The notes beneath the pieces are model-generated. The model was given only the letters and a program-made list of their open reading frames with translations, did not search any database and was not told the origin of the DNA. A program made the translations under genes and the position numbers. Positions 1-6,197 of a stretch of 17,632 nt of DNA are shown here, in pieces (positions within the stretch are counted from its first letter, which is position 1; each line of letters begins with the position of its first letter). Source of the stretch: JBEKCP01 sp050014815 (GTDB lineage Bacteria > Planctomycetota > Planctomycetia > Pirellulales > Thermoguttaceae); contig JBEKCP010000049.1 in NCBI GenBank assembly GCA_050014815.1, forward strand, positions 1 to 17,632, in the 5' to 3' direction.

Positions 1-8
1 AACACTCC

Positions 9-36
9 GGGCACCATCCGAAGGATGGTCGCGGGG
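9..36. repeat. Dispersed hairpin repeat, family A copy 1
   Basis: Perfect 7-bp inverted repeat ACCATCC-GAA-GGATGGT (13-29) flanked by GGGC on the left and CGCGGGG on the right. The same architecture, with different arm bases, occurs at 3264-3290 and 12277-12301. The conserved frame with compensating arm changes suggests a dispersed, structure-conserved element. Its function is unknown. Confidence 0.7.
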
Positions 37-39
37 GAT

Positions 40-60
40 CCGGCACACGGAGTGTGCCGG
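40..60. repeat. Short palindrome with GGA loop
   Basis: Perfect 9-bp arms CCGGCACAC and GTGTGCCGG around a GGA triloop. It lies right after the family A hairpin and has the same long-arm, GGA/GAA-loop design. From 61 to 152 I see no gene or clear signal. Confidence 0.65.
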
Positions 61-152
61 CTACATGGCCGAAGAGGCTGCCGTCGGGTCGGATTCTGCC
101 GTATAATTGCATTGTCTAGTAGCGCGGCACAGCCACACTGTCGAGTTGAGCA

Positions 153-222
153 CGTTTAGCGGGCGGGCTTGCCCGCCGAACGAATCGACCGGTACTCGGC
201 GGGCAAGCCCGCCCGCTAAACG
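153..222. repeat. 27-bp perfect inverted repeat (two copies of repeat family B)
   Basis: The left arm 153-179 and right arm 196-222 are exact reverse complements, separated by 16 nt. Each arm is one copy of a dispersed element beginning TTTAGCGGGCGGGCTT, which recurs singly at 11232-11257 and 16970-16993. Each arm is itself palindromic (GGCGGGC-TT-GCCCGCC). It ends 75 nt before the SecA-like start, so it may lie in that gene's leader or just upstream. I see no convincing promoter between 223 and 297. Confidence 0.85.
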
Positions 223-297
223 GCGATCGTCGTTCACCACCATGGCATTTTAGTTGTGTTGCACTAACAGCGCCCTTCTTCAACGGCGTAAGATAGC

Positions 298-2253
298 GTG
301 GGCGGCATTATCGAGACACTCCAGGCGGGTCTTGCCGAGGCGGCGTCGTTGCCGAACCGCTGGCGGCTTGCGCGTTGGGCATCGCTGGTGCCGAAGATCA
401 ACGCCCTCGAGCCCGAGATGCTCAACCTGAGCGACCAGCAGCTCCGCAAGCGGAGCCTGTCGCTGCGGTACCGTGCCAAGAGCGGCGAGCCGCTCCGCCG
501 GCTCCTGGTCGAGGGGTTCGCGCTGGTCCGCGAGGCCGCCCGGCGGACCATCGGCATGCGCCACTTCGACGTGCAGCTCCTCGGCGGCATCGCCATGTTC
601 CACAAGTCGATCGTGGAGATGCAGACGGGCGAAGGGAAGACCCTGGCCGCCACGCTCCCGATGTACCTCAACGCCCTGGTGGGCAAGGGGTGTCACCTGG
701 CCACGGTGAACGACTACCTGGCCCGCCGCGATGCCGAGTGGATGGGGCCGGTCTACCGGGCCCTGGGCCTGTCGGTCGGGGTCATCGAGACGCAGATGTC
801 GCAGGAGGACCGCCGCAAGGGCTACCAGGCCGACGTGACCTACGGCACGGCCAAGGAGTTCGGATTCGACTTCCTCCGCGACCGGCTGTTGCTGCGGCGG
901 ATCGCCGAAGGCCAGGGCGATCTCCTGGGCGGCATGCTGGGCCAACGCAACGAGTCGAACGAAAAAGCGGTCCAGGGCCCGGCCTACTTCGCACTGGTCG
1001 ACGAGGCCGACAGCATCCTGATCGACGAGGCCCGGACCCCGCTGATCATCAGCGCGCTGCCGACCGAGGAGGAGAAGCTGGAACTGGCGTGCTACGAATG
1101 GAGCGCGTCGGTGATCGACCGGTTCATCGACGAGGAGGACTACGATTTCGACCACGAGAAGAAGACGGTCGAGCTGACCCGCGAGGGCCGGCAGAAGGTC
1201 CGCCTGTTGGAAAAGCCCGAAACGCTCGACGCCGTCGGCATGGTCAACATCTACCGGTTCATCGAGCGTGCGATCCTCGTCGGGCGGGAGTATTCGCTGG
1301 ACCGGCAGTATGTCGTTCGCAGCGGCGAGATCGTGATCGTCGACGAGTTCACGGGGCGACTGGCCGAGGGCCGCAAGTGGCGGGACGGCATCCACCAGGC
1401 GGTCGAGGCCAAGCAGCAGGTCGAGGTGACGGTGGCCACCGGCCAGGCCGCCCGGGTGACGATCCAGGACTTCTTCCTCCGTTACGAGAAGCTGGCGGGG
1501 ATGACGGGCACGGCGATGGACTCGGCCCGGGAACTGAGGAGGATCTACCGCTGCCGCGTCGTGGCCATCCCGACCAACCGGCCGATGATCCGGCAGCAGC
1601 TTCGCACGCAGGTCTTCGGCACGGCGGACGCGAAGTGGGCGGCCGTGGTCGACGAGGTCTGCCAACTGCACGCCAAGGGCCGGCCCGTCCTGATCGGCAC
1701 CCGCTCGATCGACAAGTCGGAGCATCTCTCCGGCATGCTGGTCGAGCGCGGCCTGGAGCACCGGGTGCTCAATGCCAACCACATCGCGGCCGAGGCGCAG
1801 ATCGTGGCCGAGGCCGGCATGCCCGGCAAGGTCACCGTCTCGACGAACATGGCCGGCCGCGGGACCGACATCAAGCTCGGCGGCGGCGTTGCACAGTTGG
1901 GCGGCCTTCACGTCATCCTCACCGAGATGCACGACGCCTCGCGGATCGACCGGCAACTCGGCGGCCGCTGCGGACGGCAGGGCGACCCCGGCACGCTGCG
2001 ACAGTACCTCGCCCTGGACGACGACCTCGTGCTGGCCGGCCTGGGACCGAAAAAGGCCGACCGGCTCGAGGCGTTGGGTCAACAAGCCAATGGCCCCCTG
2101 GACCGCCTGAGCTCCCTGTTCCGCAAGGCCCAGAAGAAGGTCGAACGCCGCCACTTCCGGCAGCGGCGGGCCCTGATGTACTTCGAGAAGGAACGCAAGA
2201 AGATGCAGCGGCAGATGGGGCAGGACCCGTATCTGGATACGCCGGGGGCGTGA
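298..2253 (+). CDS. SecA-like preprotein translocase ATPase, C-terminally short
   Basis: A 651-residue SecA-family motor that would use ATP to drive unfolded proteins through SecYEG. Visible: N-terminal SecA region with GMRHFDVQLLGG (86-97), Walker A QTGEGKT (109-115), TYGTAKEFGFDFLRD (181-195), Walker B LVDEADSILIDEARTPLIIS (233-252), a preprotein-binding domain ending in VDEFTGR, EKLAGMTGTA (397-406), and the second ATPase domain with TNMAGRGTDIKLGG and GRCGRQGD. It stops soon after AQKKVERRHFRQRRALMYFE (611-630). Most of the helical scaffold, including the two-helix finger, plus the wing and zinc tail of roughly 830-900-residue SecA are therefore absent. GTG 298 is the first possible start, because an in-frame TAA lies at 289; no Shine-Dalgarno is visible. 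The family is certain; whether this is an accessory SecA or has another role is inference, so I give no symbol. Confidence 0.9.
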   Translation: MGGIIETLQAGLAEAASLPNRWRLARWASLVPKINALEPEMLNLSDQQLRKRSLSLRYRAKSGEPLRRLLVEGFALVREAARRTIGMRHFDVQLLGGIAMFHKSIVEMQTGEGKTLAATLPMYLNALVGKGCHLATVNDYLARRDAEWMGPVYRALGLSVGVIETQMSQEDRRKGYQADVTYGTAKEFGFDFLRDRLLLRRIAEGQGDLLGGMLGQRNESNEKAVQGPAYFALVDEADSILIDEARTPLIISALPTEEEKLELACYEWSASVIDRFIDEEDYDFDHEKKTVELTREGRQKVRLLEKPETLDAVGMVNIYRFIERAILVGREYSLDRQYVVRSGEIVIVDEFTGRLAEGRKWRDGIHQAVEAKQQVEVTVATGQAARVTIQDFFLRYEKLAGMTGTAMDSARELRRIYRCRVVAIPTNRPMIRQQLRTQVFGTADAKWAAVVDEVCQLHAKGRPVLIGTRSIDKSEHLSGMLVERGLEHRVLNANHIAAEAQIVAEAGMPGKVTVSTNMAGRGTDIKLGGGVAQLGGLHVILTEMHDASRIDRQLGGRCGRQGDPGTLRQYLALDDDLVLAGLGPKKADRLEALGQQANGPLDRLSSLFRKAQKKVERRHFRQRRALMYFEKERKKMQRQMGQDPYLDTPGA

Positions 2254-2257
2254 GGAA

Positions 2258-2320
2258 GGGATTAGGGATTAGGGATTAGGGATTGGGGATTGGGGATTGG
2301 GGATTAGGGATTGGGGATTG
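2258..2320. repeat. Nine-unit GGGATTR heptamer tandem array
   Basis: Nine contiguous perfect units of GGGATTA or GGGATTG, starting 4 nt after the stop of the SecA-like gene. On the plus strand the G-tracts are spaced by four bases, which fits the G-quadruplex rule (four or more GGG runs with loops of 1-7). Other copies are at 3197-3217, 3297-3310 (inverted) and 16925-16952. Translations through the array are repeat artefacts. Confidence 0.95.
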
Positions 2321-2367
2321 CCGCTTGCGGCTTCGCATCACTGCCACTTCCTTCATGCAACCTGCCC

Positions 2368-2676
2368 ATGCGCCGTCACATTCTCGGAATCCTCGCTCTT
2401 CTCCTGCTGGCCGCGGCTGCGGTGCTGGCGCTCTGGCCCGGCGCGGGAGGCTGCCAGCAATTCGAACTCTTCTGCTGGCGGCTGGGGACGGTCCTGGCGG
2501 TCTGGTGGCTGGCCTATCCGGATCTCCGTCGCCTGCCGGCATGGCTCTTGGGCGCCCTTCCCGTGGTGGCAATTGTCCTGGTGTGGCGGCCGCGGTACGT
2601 GCTGCTGGTGATCCCGGTGCTGGTGGTGCTGGCGATTCTCAAACCCCGTTGGGGCGACCGGCCGTCGAAACGATGA
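2368..2676 (+). CDS. Small hydrophobic membrane protein, unknown function
   Basis: 102 residues, not recognised as a named family. It is a short basic start (MRR) followed by three or four hydrophobic stretches (about 5-23, 34-50, 57-72 and 76-91) and a basic tail KPRWGDRPSKR, so it is probably an inner-membrane protein with a cytoplasmic C-terminus. I chose ATG 2368 because the hydrophobic segment begins there; an upstream start at 2311 would read through the heptamer array. No clear ribosome binding site. It lies 114 nt after the SecA-like gene on the same strand, with the array between them. Its stop is 10 nt from the stop of the convergent lipoprotein gene, leaving little room for terminators. 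Confidence 0.6.
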   Translation: MRRHILGILALLLLAAAAVLALWPGAGGCQQFELFCWRLGTVLAVWWLAYPDLRRLPAWLLGALPVVAIVLVWRPRYVLLVIPVLVVLAILKPRWGDRPSKR

Positions 2677-2686
2677 GAATCGCATC

Positions 2687-2953
2687 TTACGGCCCGGGCA
2701 GAGGGCAGGGCGCCAACAGCGGCCCGTCGAGCCGCGGCTGGACCCGGAGGACCTCGGCCCGCGGGCTGCCATATTCCTGCGGCCGCCCACCGGCGATCGC
2801 CGGCCCGACGTCGTTCTCCGGATAGGGATCGAACCGTTGGGCGCGGGCCTGCTGCTGCCCTTCGGTCCCGGGGTGAAAGATTTGCGGAGGAGCAACGCAA
2901 CAACCAGCCGCCGACAAGGCGGCGATCACTAGAGCAGGCCAGAGCTTCCGCAT
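2687..2953 (-). CDS. Small predicted lipoprotein (planctomycete-type membrane or secreted protein)
   Basis: 88 residues with a signal peptide MRKLWPALVIAALSAAGC and a lipobox-like AAGC with the acceptor Cys at 18, so probably a membrane-anchored lipoprotein. The mature part, including IFHPGTEGQQQARAQRFDPY and PRAEVLRVQPR, resembles short 'membrane or secreted protein' entries I associate with planctomycetes; that is from memory, and no function is known. Start: ATG 2953 has a strong Shine-Dalgarno (AAAAAGGAGAACCCC directly before it), far better than the in-frame start at 3082. A perfect TATAAT -10 box lies about 57 nt upstream. It converges on the small membrane-protein gene. Confidence 0.75.
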   Translation of the reverse strand: MRKLWPALVIAALSAAGCCVAPPQIFHPGTEGQQQARAQRFDPYPENDVGPAIAGGRPQEYGSPRAEVLRVQPRLDGPLLAPCPLPGP

Positions 2954-3010
2954 GGGGTTCTCCTTTTTGACATCCGCCCGGGCCCGCGTATGCGGGCCGC
3001 TGGGCCGCGA

Positions 3011-3016
3011 ATTATA
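3011..3016 (-). promoter_or_regulatory. Candidate -10 box for the lipoprotein gene
   Basis: Minus strand reads TATAAT, a perfect sigma-70 -10 hexamer, in a locally AT-rich patch. The -35 region is weak (TTTCGA at 16 nt spacing). Transcription would begin near 3004, giving a leader of about 50 nt containing the strong AAGGAG site. Confidence 0.4.
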
Positions 3017-3196
3017 AGGGCCGGCTCGAATATCGAAAAGACGAATCCGCATGGGCGAATCCCTTTCACTGGCTATTGGCATCGGAGGGCACGGTATGAA
3101 TGTTTAAGCCTTTTCCCAATAACGGGTTAGAACGTCAGAGTCGAGCGGCTTTGCCGCCTCTGAGCGGGATTAGGGGAAAGCGGATGAGGAAGAAAG

Positions 3197-3310
3197 GGGA
3201 TTAGGGATTGGGGATTAGAAAAGACAGGGGAGCCTGGAGCGAAGCCGCAACCCCCGCGATGCGGGCACCGCGCGAAGCGTGGTCGCGGGGCTTTCCTAAT
3301 CCCTAATCCC
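3197..3310. repeat. Inverted GGGATTR arrays enclosing a family A hairpin
   Basis: Three GGGATTR units (3197-3217) face two inverted units TAATCCCTAATCCC (3297-3310); 13 of 14 bases pair. Between them is a degenerate family A hairpin, ACCGCGC-GAA-GCGTGGT (3267-3283), with GGGC on the left and CGCGGGG on the right. The right arm ends 8 nt from the stop of the mannose-6-phosphate isomerase gene. This is the main content of the 365-nt spacer 2954-3318. Apart from the -10 box at 3011, I see nothing definable in 3017-3196. Confidence 0.8.
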
Positions 3311-3318
3311 TGCATCCC

Positions 3319-4287
3319 TCAGTCCACGAACGCATCCGCCAGGATCGTTCGCCCAAGGGGCGCGAGGCAAACCGCCCCCGCTGAAGCGGGCAAGAGTGCC
3401 GTGCCCCCTCGCGGCATCGGCTCGGCCATCGGGTCGCCCTCGATCGCCACCGCACCCTCCAGCACGCAGACGACGTGAAACCGCCCGTCGCCGCCGAGGA
3501 CCTGCGGGCGGTCGAAGTCCCATCGCTCCAGCACGAACTTCTCACAAGTCACCAGCCGGCTGACCCAGGGGCGGTCGGTGGGGTGTAGCTCCTGCGGATT
3601 CACCGGCCCGCGATGGAAGTCCACCGCGGCGACGCCCTCGGCGACGTGCAGCGGCCGCGGCTTGCCGTCCGGCCCCAGGCGATTCCAATCGAAGAGGCGA
3701 AACGTGACGTCGCTGGATTGCTGGACCTCGAACACCACGAGTCCCTGCCCCAGGGCGTGGACCGTCCCGGCCGGAAGATAGACGCAGTCGCCCGGCCGCG
3801 GCGAAAAACGATGGAGCAGGTCCTGGCAGGTCTGCCGGCGTAGGGCGTCGGCCAACTGCTCGGGCGTGACCCCGGGCCGAAGGCCGGCATAGATGACGCT
3901 GCCCGGGTCGGCGGCCACGATGATCCATGCCTCCGTCTTGCCCAGGTCCGGCGGTTGGAGCCGCGCCGCTTGGGCATCGTTGGGATGGACCTGGACGGAC
4001 AGCGCCAGGGCGGCATCGAGAAACTTCACCAGGAGCGGGAATCGCCCGGCGGACGGGCCGCGTCCGAAGAGATCGGCCGCGCGCCCTCGGACTAACTCGC
4101 CGAGCGTGGCGCCGGCCATGGGCCCGGCCAGTACGACGCTCTGATCCCCGCCGTGATCGCAGATCTCCCAGCTCTCCGCGTAGTCGCTGCCGGGGCCGAG
4201 TTGCTTGCCCAGGGTCTCCAGGCGGCGGTTGCCCCAGAGATAGCGGCGGAGGATCGGGCGAAATCGCAGCGGACCCAATGGACTCAC
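3319..4287 (-). CDS. manA: Mannose-6-phosphate isomerase, class I
   Basis: 322 residues, about the length of Bacillus ManA. It interconverts fructose-6-phosphate and mannose-6-phosphate in the cytoplasm, feeding GDP-mannose and surface glycans. Visible: RPILRRYLWGNRRL at the N-terminus, YAESWEICDH, the zinc-site segment LSVQVHPNDAQA (His 101), GKTEAW (Glu 119), and YLPAGTVHALG (His 177), then a cupin-like C-terminal half. Start: GTG 4287 begins just before the conserved RPILRRYLWG. The longer reading from 4422 would pass through the intergenic repeat at 4360-4374 and encode repeat-derived sequence, so I reject it. A TTG at 4278 is also possible. No strong ribosome binding site. Diverges from tatC. 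Confidence 0.9.
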   Translation of the reverse strand: MSPLGPLRFRPILRRYLWGNRRLETLGKQLGPGSDYAESWEICDHGGDQSVVLAGPMAGATLGELVRGRAADLFGRGPSAGRFPLLVKFLDAALALSVQVHPNDAQAARLQPPDLGKTEAWIIVAADPGSVIYAGLRPGVTPEQLADALRRQTCQDLLHRFSPRPGDCVYLPAGTVHALGQGLVVFEVQQSSDVTFRLFDWNRLGPDGKPRPLHVAEGVAAVDFHRGPVNPQELHPTDRPWVSRLVTCEKFVLERWDFDRPQVLGGDGRFHVVCVLEGAVAIEGDPMAEPMPRGGTALLPASAGAVCLAPLGRTILADAFVD

Positions 4288-4303
4288 GCGAGCGGCTCCG
4301 TAG

Positions 4304-4332
4304 TTGCGTGGGGTATGCCGACCGGGTATTAT
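4304..4332 (+). promoter_or_regulatory. Candidate promoter for tatC
   Basis: TTGCGT (4304-4309), 17 nt, then TATTAT (4327-4332). The spacing is ideal and the -10 matches five of six consensus bases. The same TTGCGT-N17 arrangement occurs before the discoidin-like gene. The leader would run about 115 nt and contain the foldback repeat at 4360-4454. Confidence 0.4.
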
Positions 4333-4359
4333 AGGAGGTTTCCACTGTGTCGAGAACCG

Positions 4360-4454
4360 GGTCTTAGGTCTTGGGTCTAAGGACTTAGACGCGAGAGTTG
4401 ACGACGGGCGCACTGAATCCAAGACCTAAGACCAAAGGCCCAAGACCTAAGACC
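4360..4454. repeat. Private foldback repeat in the tatC leader
   Basis: GGTCTTAGGTCTTGG (4360-4374) is matched by two perfect reverse complements, CCAAGACCTAAGACC at 4419-4433 and 4440-4454. The first arm can pair with either copy, giving mutually exclusive 15-bp stems. The last copy ends one base before the tatC ATG, so a stem with it would bury the start region. I do not see this word elsewhere in the window. Confidence 0.85.
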
Positions 4455-4455
4455 G

Positions 4456-5520
4456 ATGCCACGCTCCAAGGACGAAAAAGACCTCTTCGAGGGCAGCACG
4501 ATGACCTTCGGGCAGCACCTCGAAGAGCTGCGGGTCTGTCTGTTTCGGGCGATCGTGGGACTGGCCCTGGGGTGCGTGGTCGGGTTGTTGGTCGGCGGCC
4601 GGGTGGCCGAGTTCATCCAAACGCCGGTGCAGAATGCCTTGGTGGACTACTACAAGGACCTAACGGCCAAGAAGTCCGTCGATCGGGCCGAGCTGGCGAA
4701 ACTCCGCGCAGCCGGCATCAGCCCCGAGGGCATCCAGCGGTTCCAGGAAATCATCCAGAAGCACATCAACAATAAAGACCCGGTCTCATACGAGGTGGTG
4801 TTGGTCGATCCGAAGGAGCCGCTGGGGTCGCTTGCTGCGGGCCCGGCCGAGACGGCCAGAGCGGAGCAGTCCGACGCCGCAGCCGGTGAGGCCGATCTGA
4901 AGCCCGTAATCCACTACCACCGCCTGGCCGATGCCCCGGAAACGCACCTCAAGACCTTCGGCACGCAGGAGGCCTTCATGATCTACCTCAAGGCCTCGTT
5001 CCTGGTGGGGGCGATCCTGGCGGGACCTTGGGTCTTCTACCAGATATGGACCTTCGTGGCCGCCGGGCTCTACCCGCACGAGAAGCGCTACGTCCACGTG
5101 TTCCTGCCGATGAGCATCTTGCTGTTCCTGGCCGGGGCGAGCACGGCCTTCTTCCTGGTCTTCAAGCCGGTGTTGAGCTTCCTGTTGAGCTTTAACACGA
5201 GCCTGGTAACCGACCTCGAGCTGCGGATCAACGAATGGGTGGGCTTCGTGCTCATGATGCCGCTGGCCTTCGGGGTGAGCTTCCAGTTGCCGCTGGTGAT
5301 GCTGTTCATGGAGCGGATCGGGATCTTCACGGTCGAGGCGTACTTGTCGTCGTGGCGGATCGCCGTGCTGGCGATCTTCGTCCTGGCGCTGATCCTCACG
5401 CCCAGCGGCGATCCGTACAGCATGTGCCTGATGGCCCTGCCGCTTTGCGTGCTGTATTTTGGCGGGGTCCTGCTGTGCCGGTTCCTGCCCCGGCGGGCCA
5501 GCGCCTTTGAAGAGACGTAG
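4456..5520 (+). CDS. tatC: Sec-independent protein translocase TatC
   Basis: 354 residues, against about 240-260 for most TatC. It is the inner-membrane receptor that recognises twin-arginine signal peptides of folded proteins. Visible: the cytoplasmic signature MTFGQHLEELRVCLFRAI (16-33), six membrane spans (about 32-50, 175-200, 213-235, 262-285, 302-316, 322-342), FYQIWTFVAAGLYPHEKR (194-211) and LTPSGDP (314-320). The excess is an insertion of roughly 100 residues (about 60-165) in the first periplasmic loop, partly Lys/Glu-rich and partly Ala-rich. ATG 4456 is kept because DEKDLFEGST precedes the signature; ATG 4501, with a GAGGG eight nt upstream, is an alternative. No tatA or tatB is in the window. 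A likely client is the oxidoreductase at 14167-15609. Confidence 0.95.
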   Translation: MPRSKDEKDLFEGSTMTFGQHLEELRVCLFRAIVGLALGCVVGLLVGGRVAEFIQTPVQNALVDYYKDLTAKKSVDRAELAKLRAAGISPEGIQRFQEIIQKHINNKDPVSYEVVLVDPKEPLGSLAAGPAETARAEQSDAAAGEADLKPVIHYHRLADAPETHLKTFGTQEAFMIYLKASFLVGAILAGPWVFYQIWTFVAAGLYPHEKRYVHVFLPMSILLFLAGASTAFFLVFKPVLSFLLSFNTSLVTDLELRINEWVGFVLMMPLAFGVSFQLPLVMLFMERIGIFTVEAYLSSWRIAVLAIFVLALILTPSGDPYSMCLMALPLCVLYFGGVLLCRFLPRRASAFEET

Positions 5521-5568
5521 CGGCAAGCGGCAGATCAGGCACCAAATCCGAATATCGAAATCCTAAAC

Positions 5569-5666
5569 AAATCCGAAATTCGAATTCCAAATGTCCGAAA
5601 CGTCGCCGTTTCGGTCATTGTTGCTTTGGTGATTTGAGATTGTTTCGGATTTCGGATTTCGGATTT
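5569..5666. repeat. Private foldback repeat between tatC and the P-II gene
   Basis: AAATCCGAAAT (5569-5579), with a degenerate copy near 5543-5560, faces two overlapping inverted copies ATTTCGGATTT (5649-5659 and 5656-5666). It fills the spacer between convergent genes and contains the separate CCGAAACG hairpin at 5595-5614. Confidence 0.75.
5595..5614. terminator. Hairpin between convergent tatC and P-II genes
   Basis: Perfect 8-bp stem CCGAAACG-TCGC-CGTTTCGG. It lies 74 nt after the tatC stop and 62 nt beyond the P-II stop, where a shared bidirectional terminator would be expected. There is no clean T-run on either side, so intrinsic termination is only plausible. Confidence 0.4.
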
Positions 5667-5675
5667 CTTCGCCCG

Positions 5676-6023
5676 TTAGATGGCTTCGCCGCCGCGCTCG
5701 CCGGTGCGGATGCGGATGCAGTCCTCCAGCGGGAGGACGAAGATCTTGCCGTCGCCGATCTCGCCGGCGGCGCCATTGCGGCCGCCCCGGATGATCGCGT
5801 CGATCGTGGGCTCCAGAAACTCCTCGTTCACGGCGATCATCAACTGCACCTTGCGGAGCAGGTTGACGGCGAACTCATGCCCCCGGTAGAGTTCGGTCTG
5901 CCCCCGCTGGCGGCCGAATCCCTGCACGTCCATGACGGTCAGGCGGAATACCTCGACGTCGGCCAGGGCCTGCTTGACGGCCTCCAGCCGGTGGGGCTGG
6001 ATGATGGCGATGATGAGCTTCAT
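5676..6023 (-). CDS. P-II family nitrogen regulatory protein with Phe at position 51
   Basis: 115-residue trimeric P-II signal protein (GlnB/GlnK family) that senses ATP/ADP and 2-oxoglutarate and controls nitrogen enzymes or ammonium transport. It aligns end to end with E. coli GlnB: MKLIIAIIQPHRLEAVKQAL, GFGRQRGQTELYRGHEF for the T-loop, GEIGDGKIFVLP and IRIRTGE near the C-terminus. The T-loop keeps Tyr 46, but the uridylylated Tyr 51 is Phe here, so GlnD-type modification at that site cannot occur. A three-residue insertion (GGRNGAAGEIG) precedes the IGDGKIFV motif. GGGAGGG lies 6 nt before the ATG. No amtB, glnA or gltB is adjacent, so GlnB versus GlnK cannot be decided. Its upstream neighbour is the porin gene, across a foldback repeat. 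Confidence 0.93.
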   Translation of the reverse strand: MKLIIAIIQPHRLEAVKQALADVEVFRLTVMDVQGFGRQRGQTELYRGHEFAVNLLRKVQLMIAVNEEFLEPTIDAIIRGGRNGAAGEIGDGKIFVLPLEDCIRIRTGERGGEAI

Positions 6024-6084
6024 GGCGGTCCCTCCCAGGATTCCCGCCTATGATGGTATCGCCCCGGGGAAGAAAGCTCAAGGG

Positions 6085-6197
6085 GTGAGTAGTGGCTGGT
6101 GAGTAGTGGCTGGTGGCTGGTGGCTAGCAGGGTGAGGCGACGGATCCGTCCGCTGGTGACTGATACCAGCCACTAGTCACCAGCCACTAGCCACTAG
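6085..6197. repeat. Private foldback repeat between the porin and P-II genes
   Basis: TAGTGGCTGGT units run left (6085-6126) and inverted units ACCAGCCACTA run right (6165-6197). The 25-nt segments 6090-6114 and 6165-6189 pair at 24 of 25 positions. Between them is a 12-bp palindrome GACGGATCCGTC (6139-6150). The right arm supplies the stop codon of the porin gene (CTAG at 6194-6197). It could terminate porin transcription before the P-II gene. Confidence 0.85.

Noticed and set aside
153..222. Ends of an insertion sequence
   Set aside because: The inverted repeats enclose only 16 nt and no transposase is present in the window; they fit a REP-type non-autonomous element better.
280..2154. 624-codon ORF on the minus strand
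   Set aside because: It is the antisense shadow of the SecA-like gene. The opposite strand has all SecA motifs, while this reading is His/Asp/Arg/Leu-rich with no domain; long antisense frames are expected at this GC content.
2258..2320. Telomere-like repeat
   Set aside because: GGGATTA recalls telomeric repeats, but the array is short, internal, mixed with GGGATTG and not at a chromosome end.
4288..4422. N-terminal extension of mannose-6-phosphate isomerase
   Set aside because: The extra 45 codons are partly encoded by the foldback repeat at 4360-4374 and precede the conserved start of the family.
6085..6197. CRISPR-like array
   Set aside because: Units are short, contiguous and in both orientations, with no unique spacers of regular length and no cas gene nearby.
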